11,857 bases of DNA from UKL13-2 sp043744255 (GTDB lineage Bacteria > Pseudomonadota > Gammaproteobacteria > Burkholderiales > Usitatibacteraceae): assembly GCA_043744255.1 (NCBI GenBank), contig JAYTVA010000134.1:1-11857 (forward strand), written 5' to 3'. Of the stretch, positions 6,143 to 11,857 are shown piece by piece. The notes beneath the pieces are model-generated. The model had not been told where the DNA came from. It did no database searches and saw only the letters and a list, made by a program, of their open reading frames with translations. The translations under genes were made by a program, and so were the position numbers. Within the stretch, counting starts at the first letter, position 1; each line of letters opens with the position of its first letter.

Positions 6143-6589
6143 TCAAGGTTTAGGAAAGCCATTCTTAAATTCAACACGAATCAAGTGCATCGGCACCGTA
6201 TCCAGATTCGTAACGGAGTGCGCGGCTTCCGGCGGTACGCGGATTACCATTGGCGACTCTTTACTGCTATCGGCTACGACTTTCGGCACCAGCAACTTGC
6301 CATTGGCGTCACGATTCTCGCGCTTTGTTGGGCGGTCGAATACGATCACGCTCGGCCACTGGTGGTGATGAGCAACCTCTACTTCGCCCGGCTCTACGGT
6401 CACGGATAGCACGCGAATTTCTTTGTCTTCGAAGATCACTTTGTGATTTTTTGCGCCCGCTTTCAACGCATCAAGTTTCGGATCCCATGACTTCGGATCC
6501 GTGCCGTCGGTGCTGATCGGCATGCCCTCGGCGAGTGCACCAACGGCGACAAAAAAAAGCACAACGAATTGAACGAGCTGCTTTGTCAT
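6143..6589 (-). CDS. Secreted cupin-domain protein
   Basis: A 148-residue protein with a Sec signal peptide (MTKQLVQFVVLFFVAVGALA, cleavage near A20-E21) and one small cupin barrel. The first cupin motif is seen as VEPGEVEVAHHHQWPSVIV with the H74-H76 cluster as likely metal ligands. The second is represented by RVPPEAAHSVTNLDT with H124. The usual glutamate of motif 1 is replaced by the WPS segment, a variant seen in periplasmic cupins of unknown function. A perfect AAGGAGG six bases before the ATG at 6589 fixes the start. The orphan periplasmic binding protein lies downstream on the same strand, so both products are expected in the periplasm; a shared ligand pathway is a guess. Confidence 0.85.
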   Translation of the reverse strand: MTKQLVQFVVLFFVAVGALAEGMPISTDGTDPKSWDPKLDALKAGAKNHKVIFEDKEIRVLSVTVEPGEVEVAHHHQWPSVIVFDRPTKRENRDANGKLLVPKVVADSSKESPMVIRVPPEAAHSVTNLDTVPMHLIRVEFKNGFPKP

Positions 6590-6966
6590 GTTGCCTCCTT
6601 GAAGTCCCTTCAACTGGCGCAAAAAAAGTAAATGCAAGCGGGGGTCATAACGGCAGACGCCATCATTTCCCTGGCCACCATTTGCCGACTCTTTTCAATT
6701 GCATTTTTTGCTTCTTTGCCATTCAAAAATACTAGCATGCACGCAGCCGCGCAATCCCCTGATCAAGGTATCCCGTGTCCAGCGGTTTCAACCGCCAAGC
6801 GGACGCTGCAGCGTTGGCACGCTACGCGTTGGCCACGCGATTTGGTTGCCGAGAACAAAATCGGATGGAGATCGGCGCAACTGATCGTTGACGTTGCGCC
6901 GCTACCGAACCGTTACTCCCAACCTCCAGTCGCCATGCAACCGGTTCACCACCAGTAATCTTCGCG
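6590..6966. other. Intergenic region rich in small palindromes
   Basis: About 375 bp without a convincing gene; a 108-codon plus-strand frame here has no family features. Three self-complementary blocks stand out: GCGGTT/AACCGC at 6782-6795, the perfect 12-mer ACGCTGCAGCGT at 6803-6814, and GGCGCAAC with an 11-base loop and GTTGCGCC at 6874-6900. The last lies 67 bp past the PAAR stop on that gene's strand, but without a T run. The promoter of the cupin gene should lie at the low-coordinate end. In many vgrG-paar loci an effector gene follows at this place; here none is visible. Confidence 0.5.
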
Positions 6967-7266
6967 CTATCCGCCAATCATCACCGTAAGCATACCCAGC
7001 GCAACAGTCCCACCATGTGCGGTCGCATCCCCCAACCGCGCAGCCAACTTGCCGCCGATCATGACGCTCGCTGAGCCGGTGATGATGGTATCAAGCGACC
7101 CCATGCACACCGCTTGATCCCCCATCACGGCCGCTGGCAGCGAGCCGATCAGCACGGTGGCGACCCCGGGGCCGATGATTGGCCCGCCGACATGGGGATG
7201 GGGCGGCTGACCCGGTGTCACGATCGGGCACACATGCAGGTCAGTAATGCGCGCGGCGGGGGGCAT
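6967..7266 (-). CDS. PAAR-domain spike tip protein
   Basis: A 99-residue PAAR protein, the sharp metal-bound cone that caps the VgrG trimer in type VI secretion and related contractile injection machines. The literal motif is at residues 3-6 (PAAR), and a second AARLGDATAHGG occurs near 75-86, as expected for the repeated beta-hairpin cone. Candidate zinc ligands are H11, C13, H23/H25, C54 and H84. The rest is Gly/Pro/Val-rich (GGPIIGPGVATVLIGSLPA). It is a stand-alone PAAR without an effector extension. GGAG lies nine bases before the ATG, and the gene starts only 18 bp after the VgrG stop, so both are one transcript. The two products are expected to assemble into the puncturing tip. Confidence 0.93.
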   Translation of the reverse strand: MPPAARITDLHVCPIVTPGQPPHPHVGGPIIGPGVATVLIGSLPAAVMGDQAVCMGSLDTIITGSASVMIGGKLAARLGDATAHGGTVALGMLTVMIGG

Positions 7267-7284
7267 GGGCTGGTCTCCGTTTCG

Positions 7285-8907
7285 TTAGTTGATCTTCACC
7301 AGACCGCCCTTGACGACGGTCTCGCCGGATGCGGTCAGCTCGGCAGTGGCACCCGCCTTGGCCGCGAAGCCGATCTGCGCCTCGCAATGCACGTTGAGGC
7401 CAGCACTGCTGACATCTGCTTTCGAGGTGATGCCGACGGCACCAATCGCGTCGATCTTGATGGTGCCCTTAGCGGAAATTCGGATGTCCTTCGGGCTCTC
7501 CATCACGATGCCGCGCGCGCTCAGTTCCACCTTATTGTCGTGTTGGTCTTGCAACAGGATCGACTGGCCTTCGTCGCTCAGGAGCACCTTGTTATTGGCG
7601 GGCGTTTGAATGGTGATGGTTCTCTTGGCGTCGTCGAACTCAATCTTCGCCATGCTGCGCGTGACGATTGCTTTGGTGTGGTTGTCGGCGTTCGCGGCGT
7701 AGGGCGGACTGCGGCTGCTGCTGTACAGGCTGCCGAGAATCATCGGCTGCGCGGGGTCATCGTTGCGAAATCCCAGCACCACTTCGTCGCCGATTTCCGG
7801 GATGAAAAATGCGCCGAAGCCGTTCGATGCATAAAAGCTCGCGAGGCGCGCCCATAGGCTGATGGCCAACGACGGTATCGATACCAGCACGCGATTTTCG
7901 CCGAGCGGGTCATCGAATTTTTCGACCACGCCGAGCTGTAGGCCGTTGCTGGCCGAGATCAAGTTGGGCGTCGATGACGCGCCGAGTACCACCCTCGGCA
8001 AAAACCATTTAGGCGCGAGGCCGAACCGCGCCTCCGTGACCCAGTTTCCAGCGGCAAGCTCGTGGTTTATGCCGGTAATGAATACCTTGCCGTTAAAGCG
8101 GTTGCCCACGCCGTTGATGTCGATCATCTCGCCAACCTTGGCCTTGGCGCTGCCCTGAAATTTCATGCTGCCGTGGCGGCTCTGCACTTCAACGAGCTTC
8201 CCCATTTTCGCATTCCAGTCGGTAGTCGCGGGGGTCGGCGGGAACTGCGCATCCACGTCTGCGTGGAACTCAATCAAGTCTTCGCCATAGCCGACCTTGA
8301 GGGTTGCAGCCGCCTCTAGCTGCGGCGGCTTGGCAGTGATTTTTCCATTGTCGGCGATCACCAAAAAACCACTGGCCTCCGTGCGCGCCAGCAGGTAATC
8401 CCAGTCCGTGCAGCCGACCTGTACCTGCACCTGTGGCGCGTGCCCGGTTGCGGCGATGTCGGCCGAAAATCCGTACTTGCCGACGAGCGTGGCGATGATG
8501 TCACTATCGTTCTGGTTCGTAAAACTGGTGGTCTTGTCGCCAATCGTCATCTTCACCGCCTGATCGCGACACTCGATGATCAGCCGCGCATGGTTGTCCC
8601 CGGTAACCTCTATCCCGTGTCGGACGATGATGCCGTCGAACAGTTTTTCGTCGCTGTCGCCATAGCCCGCGCTGACCGAAATTTCCGCGCCCGGTCTGAA
8701 CACGTCTTGGCTACTCAGGGGAAAATCGGCGCTGGCGATATCACCGTCGGCGAACACGAGGCGCGCCGAGGGAATGGTATTGACGGCGCGATCGATCGAA
8801 ATCGAGATCACCTCAACGGTGTCAGCGATGGCGTTGCGGTCGCTGCTGATGCTAAAGCGAACGACACCGTCAGCACCCTCGGAGTTGATTGCGGGAGACT
8901 CTGGCAT
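7285..8907 (-). CDS. vgrG: VgrG-like spike protein (gp27/gp5-type)
   Basis: A 540-residue trimeric-spike protein. The N-terminal gp27-like part (about 10-310) carries RFSISSDRNAIADTVEVISI, DEKLFDGIIVRHGIEV and DWDYLLARTEASGFLVIADN, the typical VgrG D1 motif. A gp5-type OB-fold follows at about 320-400 (LGVVEKFDDPLGENRVLVSI, then FIPEIGDEVVLGFRNDDP and PMILGSLYS). After it, an alternating-residue beta-helix runs to the end (IEFDDAKRTITIQTP, KVELSARGIVMESPKDIRIS, TIKIDAIGAVGITS). The size and architecture, without an added effector domain, resemble Afp8/Pvc8-type spikes of extracellular contractile systems and short VgrGs of divergent T6SS; I cannot decide between them. ATG at 8907 or GTG at 8922 may start it; neither has a good ribosome site. 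PAAR follows after 18 bp. No sheath, tube or baseplate gene is present. Confidence 0.92.
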   Translation of the reverse strand: MPESPAINSEGADGVVRFSISSDRNAIADTVEVISISIDRAVNTIPSARLVFADGDIASADFPLSSQDVFRPGAEISVSAGYGDSDEKLFDGIIVRHGIEVTGDNHARLIIECRDQAVKMTIGDKTTSFTNQNDSDIIATLVGKYGFSADIAATGHAPQVQVQVGCTDWDYLLARTEASGFLVIADNGKITAKPPQLEAAATLKVGYGEDLIEFHADVDAQFPPTPATTDWNAKMGKLVEVQSRHGSMKFQGSAKAKVGEMIDINGVGNRFNGKVFITGINHELAAGNWVTEARFGLAPKWFLPRVVLGASSTPNLISASNGLQLGVVEKFDDPLGENRVLVSIPSLAISLWARLASFYASNGFGAFFIPEIGDEVVLGFRNDDPAQPMILGSLYSSSRSPPYAANADNHTKAIVTRSMAKIEFDDAKRTITIQTPANNKVLLSDEGQSILLQDQHDNKVELSARGIVMESPKDIRISAKGTIKIDAIGAVGITSKADVSSAGLNVHCEAQIGFAAKAGATAELTASGETVVKGGLVKIN

Positions 8908-8923
8908 GGCACGAGCTTTCACA

Positions 8924-8968
8924 AGTGTTGAAAAACACTACAGAGGTTTTGAGTTTATCTATGCATAG
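8924..8968 (-). promoter_or_regulatory. Structured leader of the vgrG-PAAR pair
   Basis: Just before the vgrG start lie AGTGTT-4 nt-AACACT (8924-8939), a perfect 6-bp stem, and the 10-bp perfect palindrome CTATGCATAG (8959-8968). The hairpin is within 20 nt of the start codon and could occlude or shape the translation start; the palindrome could be an operator. The function is inferred from position only. Confidence 0.4.
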
Positions 8969-8995
8969 CGCGCGACGAACAGAGCGCTGCGGTCA

Positions 8996-9427
8996 TCATT
9001 TCTGCGCCGCGTTGAATCGCGTTCTGCCAGCCAGCGCTGCGCCAAGAAAACCCATGGGGATGTACGCCAACAAAAGATCGGCCACGCTGAACCACAGCGG
9101 CCCGCCGAGCATGCGGACGGCGGCAATCCCACCCAGCAAAAAAAGCACGCCAATAACCATTGCGAACTTAAGGTGATGGCTTGCTGCGAACTTGGCAGCC
9201 ACGAACGCCCCAGCGAGCGTGCCGACGGCATGCGCCAAAAATGGAAAAATAAAATTCACCGGCGTGAACAGCTTCATGCTGCCGCGCAGGGCGTCCATGG
9301 TGGAAACATCCGCGCCCGGCGGAAGATGCACCACTGACGGGCCAATGTTGACCAGCGCCATATTGACGACGCTACCGACAATCACGCCACCAATCACTGC
9401 CAGAATATTTCTCACGATGGATTTCAT
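8996..9427 (-). CDS. Conserved four-helix membrane protein, function unknown
   Basis: A 143-residue hydrophobic protein with four predicted membrane helices: about 5-27 (VRNILAVIGGVIVGSVVNMA), 56-82 (PVNFIFPFLAHAVGTLAGAF), 87-108 (LKFAMVIGVLFLLGGIAAV) and 110-133 (LWFSVADLLLAYIPMGFLGA). Between helices 1 and 2 is a loop with VHLPPGADVSTMDALRGSM, conserved in similar small membrane proteins known to me from Bacteroidetes and Proteobacteria. No catalytic or transport motif is seen. GGAGGA lies about twelve bases before the ATG at 9427. It is on the same strand as vgrG and ends 88 bp before it, but the structured leader in between suggests separate expression. A link to the injection-tip proteins is not supported by anything but proximity. 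Confidence 0.75.
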   Translation of the reverse strand: MKSIVRNILAVIGGVIVGSVVNMALVNIGPSVVHLPPGADVSTMDALRGSMKLFTPVNFIFPFLAHAVGTLAGAFVAAKFAASHHLKFAMVIGVLFLLGGIAAVRMLGGPLWFSVADLLLAYIPMGFLGAALAGRTRFNAAQK

Positions 9428-9448
9428 GGCTGCTGCACTCCTCCAATT

Positions 9449-9500
9449 ACTAGCGTTCGCGGAATAAGCGCCGATGGCGTTTGTTCTACTATGCGCTAGT
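9449..9500 (-). promoter_or_regulatory. Inverted repeat upstream of the membrane-protein gene
   Basis: ACTAGCG (9449-9455) and CGCTAGT (9494-9500) are perfect inverted copies 38 bp apart, 22-73 bp before the start of the gene ending at 8996. The spacing covers the expected promoter, so an operator pair or looping site is possible. The rest of the gap (9501-9682) shows no gene. Confidence 0.3.
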
Positions 9501-9682
9501 TAATGAAGGCCGGTAGCTTCGCTCGCCGTCTTGTGCGTGCAGCCATTAGCAATAAAAATTCCTCGCCGAGAGGGGACGATGAAAGTTATCTGAACGCTGC
9601 GTTGCGGTCTATCGTGGTGATCGACGAATGCTTGGAAAGAGGCGTGGACAGTGGGGTTTGGCAATATTGAAAGGTGCAGATG

Positions 9683-9988
9683 CTATTTCCGCTGCTCCAA
9701 CTCCTGTACCCGCTTGGCAAGAACTTCATCGACCACAATCGTCTCGCCGTCCTTCTCGTCCTTGATCTCAAGTAGCAGCGCGCGCTTTCCGTTGTGTCGG
9801 AAATAAACTTTTTGCCCCTCGTTGAGAGTGACGCCGCTCCGGCTATTGGGCGACAGGTTGGGGTTCATCACGCCCGGAATATCCAGCGGGATGCTGGCCG
9901 CTGATCGGTTTTCCAGCGATAGGTTGGCCGCGGTCGAAGGGAAAACCATCGGCACGGTCAAGGCAACGAGAAGTAATGATTTGTGCAT
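9683..9988 (-). CDS. Small secreted protein, function unknown
   Basis: A 101-residue protein with a signal peptide (MHKSLLLVALTVPMVFPSTA, cleavage near residue 20-21). The mature part starts NLSLENRSAASIPLDIPGVM and goes on with NPNLSPNSRSGVTL, a segment I recall from a family of small exported proteins of unknown role; then VYFRHNGKRALLLEIKD and an acidic GETIVVDEVLAKRVQELEQR helix. The composition suggests a small beta-sandwich ending in a helix. GAGG eight bases before the ATG at 9988 supports the start. It is divergent from the fasciclin gene across a 290-bp gap. No cysteines and no lipobox, so it is expected to be soluble in the periplasm or exported. Confidence 0.72.
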   Translation of the reverse strand: MHKSLLLVALTVPMVFPSTAANLSLENRSAASIPLDIPGVMNPNLSPNSRSGVTLNEGQKVYFRHNGKRALLLEIKDEKDGETIVVDEVLAKRVQELEQRK

Positions 9989-10278
9989 GTGTTGGCCTCA
10001 AAAAATAGCGGTGAATGATCTTTTTAGAGTGATGCTACGCGGAAAAGTTGCACGCTTCGGGTAAAAGTGCGGGTCGCGGAGGTAGAAAACTTCGCGCGCA
10101 CCCGCGAGCGGTGGCACCGGACGGACTGGCGAGAACTGCAGTGCGACGTCGATCTATTTATGTTTGATGGTACTGAGCCGATTCGGTCGCAGACAACTTT
10201 TTTTCTGTGCGCGCGTCATCACTACAGTTGGTGGGCACATGCCCAAAGTCGATAGAAGTTCTTCTGAAAAGGATTCTC
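9989..10278. other. Divergent intergenic region, promoters expected
   Basis: The 290 bp between the minus-strand secreted-protein gene and the plus-strand fasciclin gene should hold both promoters. A 62-codon plus-strand frame here has no family features and I do not call it. I see no unambiguous -35/-10 pair. Confidence 0.4.
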
Positions 10279-10764
10279 ATGCGATATTTAGTGAAACATC
10301 TTAAGTGCATCATCACGGCAAGCGTCGTCGCTATTTCCGGCGCAGCAATGCCAACAGTCGCCGCCGAGAAAGATATTGTCGATACGGCAAAATCGGCGGG
10401 CGCGTTCAACACGCTCGTGGTCGCGCTGCAAAAAGCGGGTTTGGTTGAGACCCTTAAAGGGCCCGGGCCATTTACCGTTTTTGCACCCACCGATGCGGCC
10501 TTTGCCAAAGTACCAAAGGATCAACTCGATGCGCTGTTGGCCGACAAAGCCGCGCTGACTAAAGTGCTCACCTATCACGTCGTTGCTGGCAAAGTGCTGG
10601 CCGCTGACGTGAAAGCGGGGCCGGTCAAATCGGTGCAGGGCAGCAACCTCACCATCACCACGGAAGGCGGTGTGATGATCGACAAGGCCAAGGTCACCCA
10701 GACCAACATCATGACCAATAACGGCGTCATCCACGTCATCGATTCGGTACTGGTGCCAAACTGA
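10279..10764 (+). CDS. Secreted fasciclin (FAS1) domain protein
   Basis: A 161-residue exported protein made of one FAS1 domain. The signal peptide is about residues 1-29 (CIITASVVAISGAAMPTVAA before EKDIVD). FAS1 marks are FNTLVVALQKAGLVETLKGP, the H1 box FTVFAPTDAAFAKVP, the central LTYHVVAGKVL, and the H2 box NGVIHVIDSVLVPN that ends the protein. FAS1 proteins mediate adhesion in eukaryotes; bacterial ones are small periplasmic or surface proteins with unclear ligands, induced in some species under stress or in biofilm. AAGGA seven bases before the ATG at 10279 fixes the start over the longer frame from 10207. A strong hairpin follows, then the HiPIP gene. Confidence 0.93.
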   Translation: MRYLVKHLKCIITASVVAISGAAMPTVAAEKDIVDTAKSAGAFNTLVVALQKAGLVETLKGPGPFTVFAPTDAAFAKVPKDQLDALLADKAALTKVLTYHVVAGKVLAADVKAGPVKSVQGSNLTITTEGGVMIDKAKVTQTNIMTNNGVIHVIDSVLVPN

Positions 10765-10770
10765 TCGTGT

Positions 10771-10804
10771 GCAAAAAGGCTAGGCCATGTGCCTAGCTTT
10801 TTGC
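10771..10804 (+). terminator. Rho-independent terminator after the fasciclin gene
   Basis: GCAAAAAGGCTAGGC, a loop CATGT and GCCTAGCTTTTTGC form a long stem with one bulged G, starting six bases after the fasciclin stop. The descending arm contains TTTTT, matched by AAAAA on the other arm, so it can work in both directions. It separates the fasciclin and HiPIP genes, which lie only 73 bp apart; partial read-through would let both be made from one promoter. Confidence 0.8.
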
Positions 10805-10837
10805 GCCAATAATTTTTCATTTTCAATGGAGCCGCAA

Positions 10838-11140
10838 ATGCAGAAATCACGCCGCGTATTTATGTTCGCTGTCGCCGCAACCGGTGCCGCCGTTGCAGTC
10901 GGTGCGCATGCACAAACCAAGCTTGACCCAAAGGACGCGCAGGCAGCGGCGCTGGGCTATGTGATCGACGCTAGCAAAACTGACGTGAAAAAATATGCGA
11001 CTTACAAGCTAGGTCAAATCTGCGGTAACTGCGCACTTTATCAAGGCAAGCCCAAAGATGAACTCGGTAACTGTCCGCTGTTTGCTGGCAAACAAATCGC
11101 AACCAAAGGATGGTGCAGCGCTTGGGTGAAGCAGTCTTAG
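10838..11140 (+). CDS. High-potential iron-sulfur protein (HiPIP)
   Basis: A 100-residue periplasmic electron carrier with one [4Fe-4S] cluster cycling between 3+ and 2+. The four cluster cysteines are C62, C65, C79 and C93 in CGNCALYQG, GNCPLF and KGWCSAW, the HiPIP pattern C-x2-C-x13-C-x13-C. The N-terminus is a twin-arginine signal (KSRRVFMFAVAATGAAVAVG, cut near AHA-Q26), as expected because HiPIPs fold with their cluster before Tat export. HiPIPs carry electrons from the cytochrome bc1 complex to photosynthetic reaction centres or terminal oxidases. GGAG eight bases before the ATG at 10838 supports this start. No partner oxidase or reaction-centre gene is visible. The PAS gene begins 48 bp later. 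Confidence 0.95.
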   Translation: MQKSRRVFMFAVAATGAAVAVGAHAQTKLDPKDAQAAALGYVIDASKTDVKKYATYKLGQICGNCALYQGKPKDELGNCPLFAGKQIATKGWCSAWVKQS

Positions 11141-11188
11141 CTAGTGTCTGAATCGGTAGCAGTAAAACAAACTCTGGGAAAAAATAAC

Positions 11189-11590
11189 ATGGCAACTGCT
11201 TCAACCAATTCGGCCACTGCAATCATCGATTCTCTACGCGCCATTGCCGAAGACAGTTTTGATTCGGTCATGATTACCAGCGCGGCGGCGGGCACACCCA
11301 TCGTCTACGTCAACAAAGCATTTACGGCGCTCACCGGCTACAGCGCGAAGAGCGTGATCGGCAAATCGCCCAAACTGTTGCAGGGTGCCGCCACCGATAG
11401 CAAAACGTTGGATGCGCTCCATCGCTGCATGAAAACCGGCAAGGTATTCGAGGGCCGCACCATCAACTACGACAGCAAGAAAAGGCCGTTCGTGATGCAT
11501 TGGCGCGTGGTGCCAGTCAAGCCCGCGCGCGGTAAGCCTGCGGAGTACTTCATTGCCATTCAGCGTTGCAACAACGTCGGCGGTGCGTAG
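11189..11590 (+). CDS. Single PAS-domain protein, LOV-like but without the flavin cysteine
   Basis: A 133-residue soluble protein consisting of one PAS domain (about residues 14-130) and no output domain. The core reads FDSVMITSAAAGTPIVYVNK, FTALTGYSAKSVIGKSPKLL and QGAATDSKTLDALHRCMKTG, followed by the beta-strands FVMHWRVVPVKP and YFIAIQRC. This closely follows LOV-type PAS domains, whose key motif is NCRFLQ with a photoactive cysteine; here the position is P61 in GKSPKLLQG, so the classic flavin-cysteinyl photocycle is not possible. It may bind another ligand, or flavin without adduct formation, and would signal by protein contact. The start at 11189 gives the family N-terminus; the frame also has a GTG at 11144. 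It follows HiPIP by 48 bp and may share its transcript. Confidence 0.85.
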   Translation: MATASTNSATAIIDSLRAIAEDSFDSVMITSAAAGTPIVYVNKAFTALTGYSAKSVIGKSPKLLQGAATDSKTLDALHRCMKTGKVFEGRTINYDSKKRPFVMHWRVVPVKPARGKPAEYFIAIQRCNNVGGA

Positions 11591-11618
11591 CGTTATCGCA
11601 AAAAATGGCGTGTGGGGT

Positions 11619-11857
11619 TCAACTGCAAGTGAAGTACCAAGGCAGCTTGATACCGTCCGTTGAAACCCGGTTCGTTGAATGTGCGTTGCTCGTGCCGTAT
11701 CCGCGCAGACTGTTGCGACAGGAGTGATAGACGGCATGGCGGTAGCGGCAGGCATCACACTGCATCCGGTGACCACCCAGCGCCGCCGTGCGACAGGCAA
11801 CAATGGCGCGCCACGCCTTCGCCTCGGGCGTCGATAGGGTGTGCTGTGCCAGGTAGG
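11619..11857 (-). pseudogene. IS91-family transposase, N-terminal zinc-ribbon fragment
   Basis: Reading into the window from its right edge, the frame gives ACRTAALGGHRMQCDAC followed by RYRHAVYHSCRN, the N-terminal zinc-binding domain (PF14319-like) of IS91/IS801/ISCR-type rolling-circle transposases. Complete proteins continue with RHCPKCQ and then the Y1/Y2 HUH-type nuclease. Here similarity ends at CRN, near 11712; the next codons (SLRGYGTSNAHSTNR) are unrelated and a stop follows at 11619. The element is thus cut inside the zinc ribbon; its 5' end lies beyond the window. The fragment cannot transpose by itself. It marks a rearrangement breakpoint 29 bp or more from the PAS gene. Confidence 0.82.

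Noticed and set aside
6632..6958. 108-codon plus-strand frame in the gap after PAAR as a possible effector
   Set aside because: Opposite strand to vgrG-paar, no ribosome site, no domain, and the frame crosses several palindromes.
7114..7857. 247-codon plus-strand frame
   Set aside because: Antisense to the VgrG and PAAR genes; the Gly/His/Arg-rich translation without motifs is typical of a shadow frame in GC-rich DNA.
10067..10255. 62-codon plus-strand frame upstream of the fasciclin gene
   Set aside because: No ribosome site or family resemblance; it lies where two divergent promoters are expected.
10288..10734. 148-codon minus-strand frame
   Set aside because: Antisense to the fasciclin gene, whose signal peptide and FAS1 boxes are unmistakable.
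11234..11803. 189-codon minus-strand frame
   Set aside because: It is antisense to the PAS gene and runs in a different frame from the IS91-like fragment; no motif.
1..11857. CRISPR array, tRNA or rRNA genes
   Set aside because: No regularly spaced direct repeats of CRISPR length, no recognisable tRNA cloverleaf with a T-loop motif, and no rRNA segments were seen.

Overview
The window looks like a piece of a proteobacterial chromosome, most likely betaproteobacterial. This is judged from the protein families (a Tat-exported HiPIP, a PF04392-type binding protein, AraC-GyrI, DoxX) and the moderately high GC; no rRNA, tRNA or core marker is present to fix the taxon. It reads as an accessory, rearranged region: small stand-alone genes, gene fragments, and a transposase fragment at the right edge.

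Left part (1-3918), almost all on the minus strand. Reading with transcription, from high to low coordinates: a DoxX-like membrane protein (3918-3547), a broken partial copy of a VOC/glyoxalase gene (about 3408-3251), a GNAT acetyltransferase (2719-2264), the intact VOC protein (2202-1816), a KOW-motif protein (1803-1573), a DinB/YfiT-like protein (1419-901), an SRPBCC/AHSA1 protein (863-414), and a 55-codon N-terminal remnant of a BrnT toxin (291-124) lying beside a 20-bp imperfect inverted repeat. The spacings suggest two short operons, VOC-KOW and DinB-SRPBCC.

Middle part (3919-6589). An AraC-family regulator with a C-terminal GyrI-like effector-binding domain is read on the plus strand, divergent from doxX, with three copies of a 10-bp direct repeat before its DNA-binding domain. 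It converges on a minus-strand pair, a secreted cupin followed by an orphan PF04392-type periplasmic binding protein. A strong 38-nt inverted repeat between the convergent genes probably terminates transcription from both sides.

Right part (6590-11857). A minus-strand VgrG-like spike protein is followed 18 bp later by a PAAR tip protein. Together they form a complete puncturing tip of a contractile injection machine, but no sheath, tube, baseplate or recognisable effector is visible. Upstream lies a four-helix membrane protein of unknown function, and then a small secreted protein. On the plus strand there follow a secreted fasciclin (FAS1) protein, an intrinsic terminator hairpin, a Tat-exported high-potential iron-sulfur protein (HiPIP) and a single-domain PAS protein resembling LOV domains but lacking the photoactive cysteine. 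At the edge is the truncated N-terminal zinc-ribbon part of an IS91-type transposase on the minus strand.

I did not find a clearly new multi-gene system. The items most worth a second look are the isolated VgrG-PAAR pair, the fasciclin/HiPIP/PAS cluster, and the signs of gene decay and duplication (broken brnT, partial VOC copy, cut IS91 transposase).
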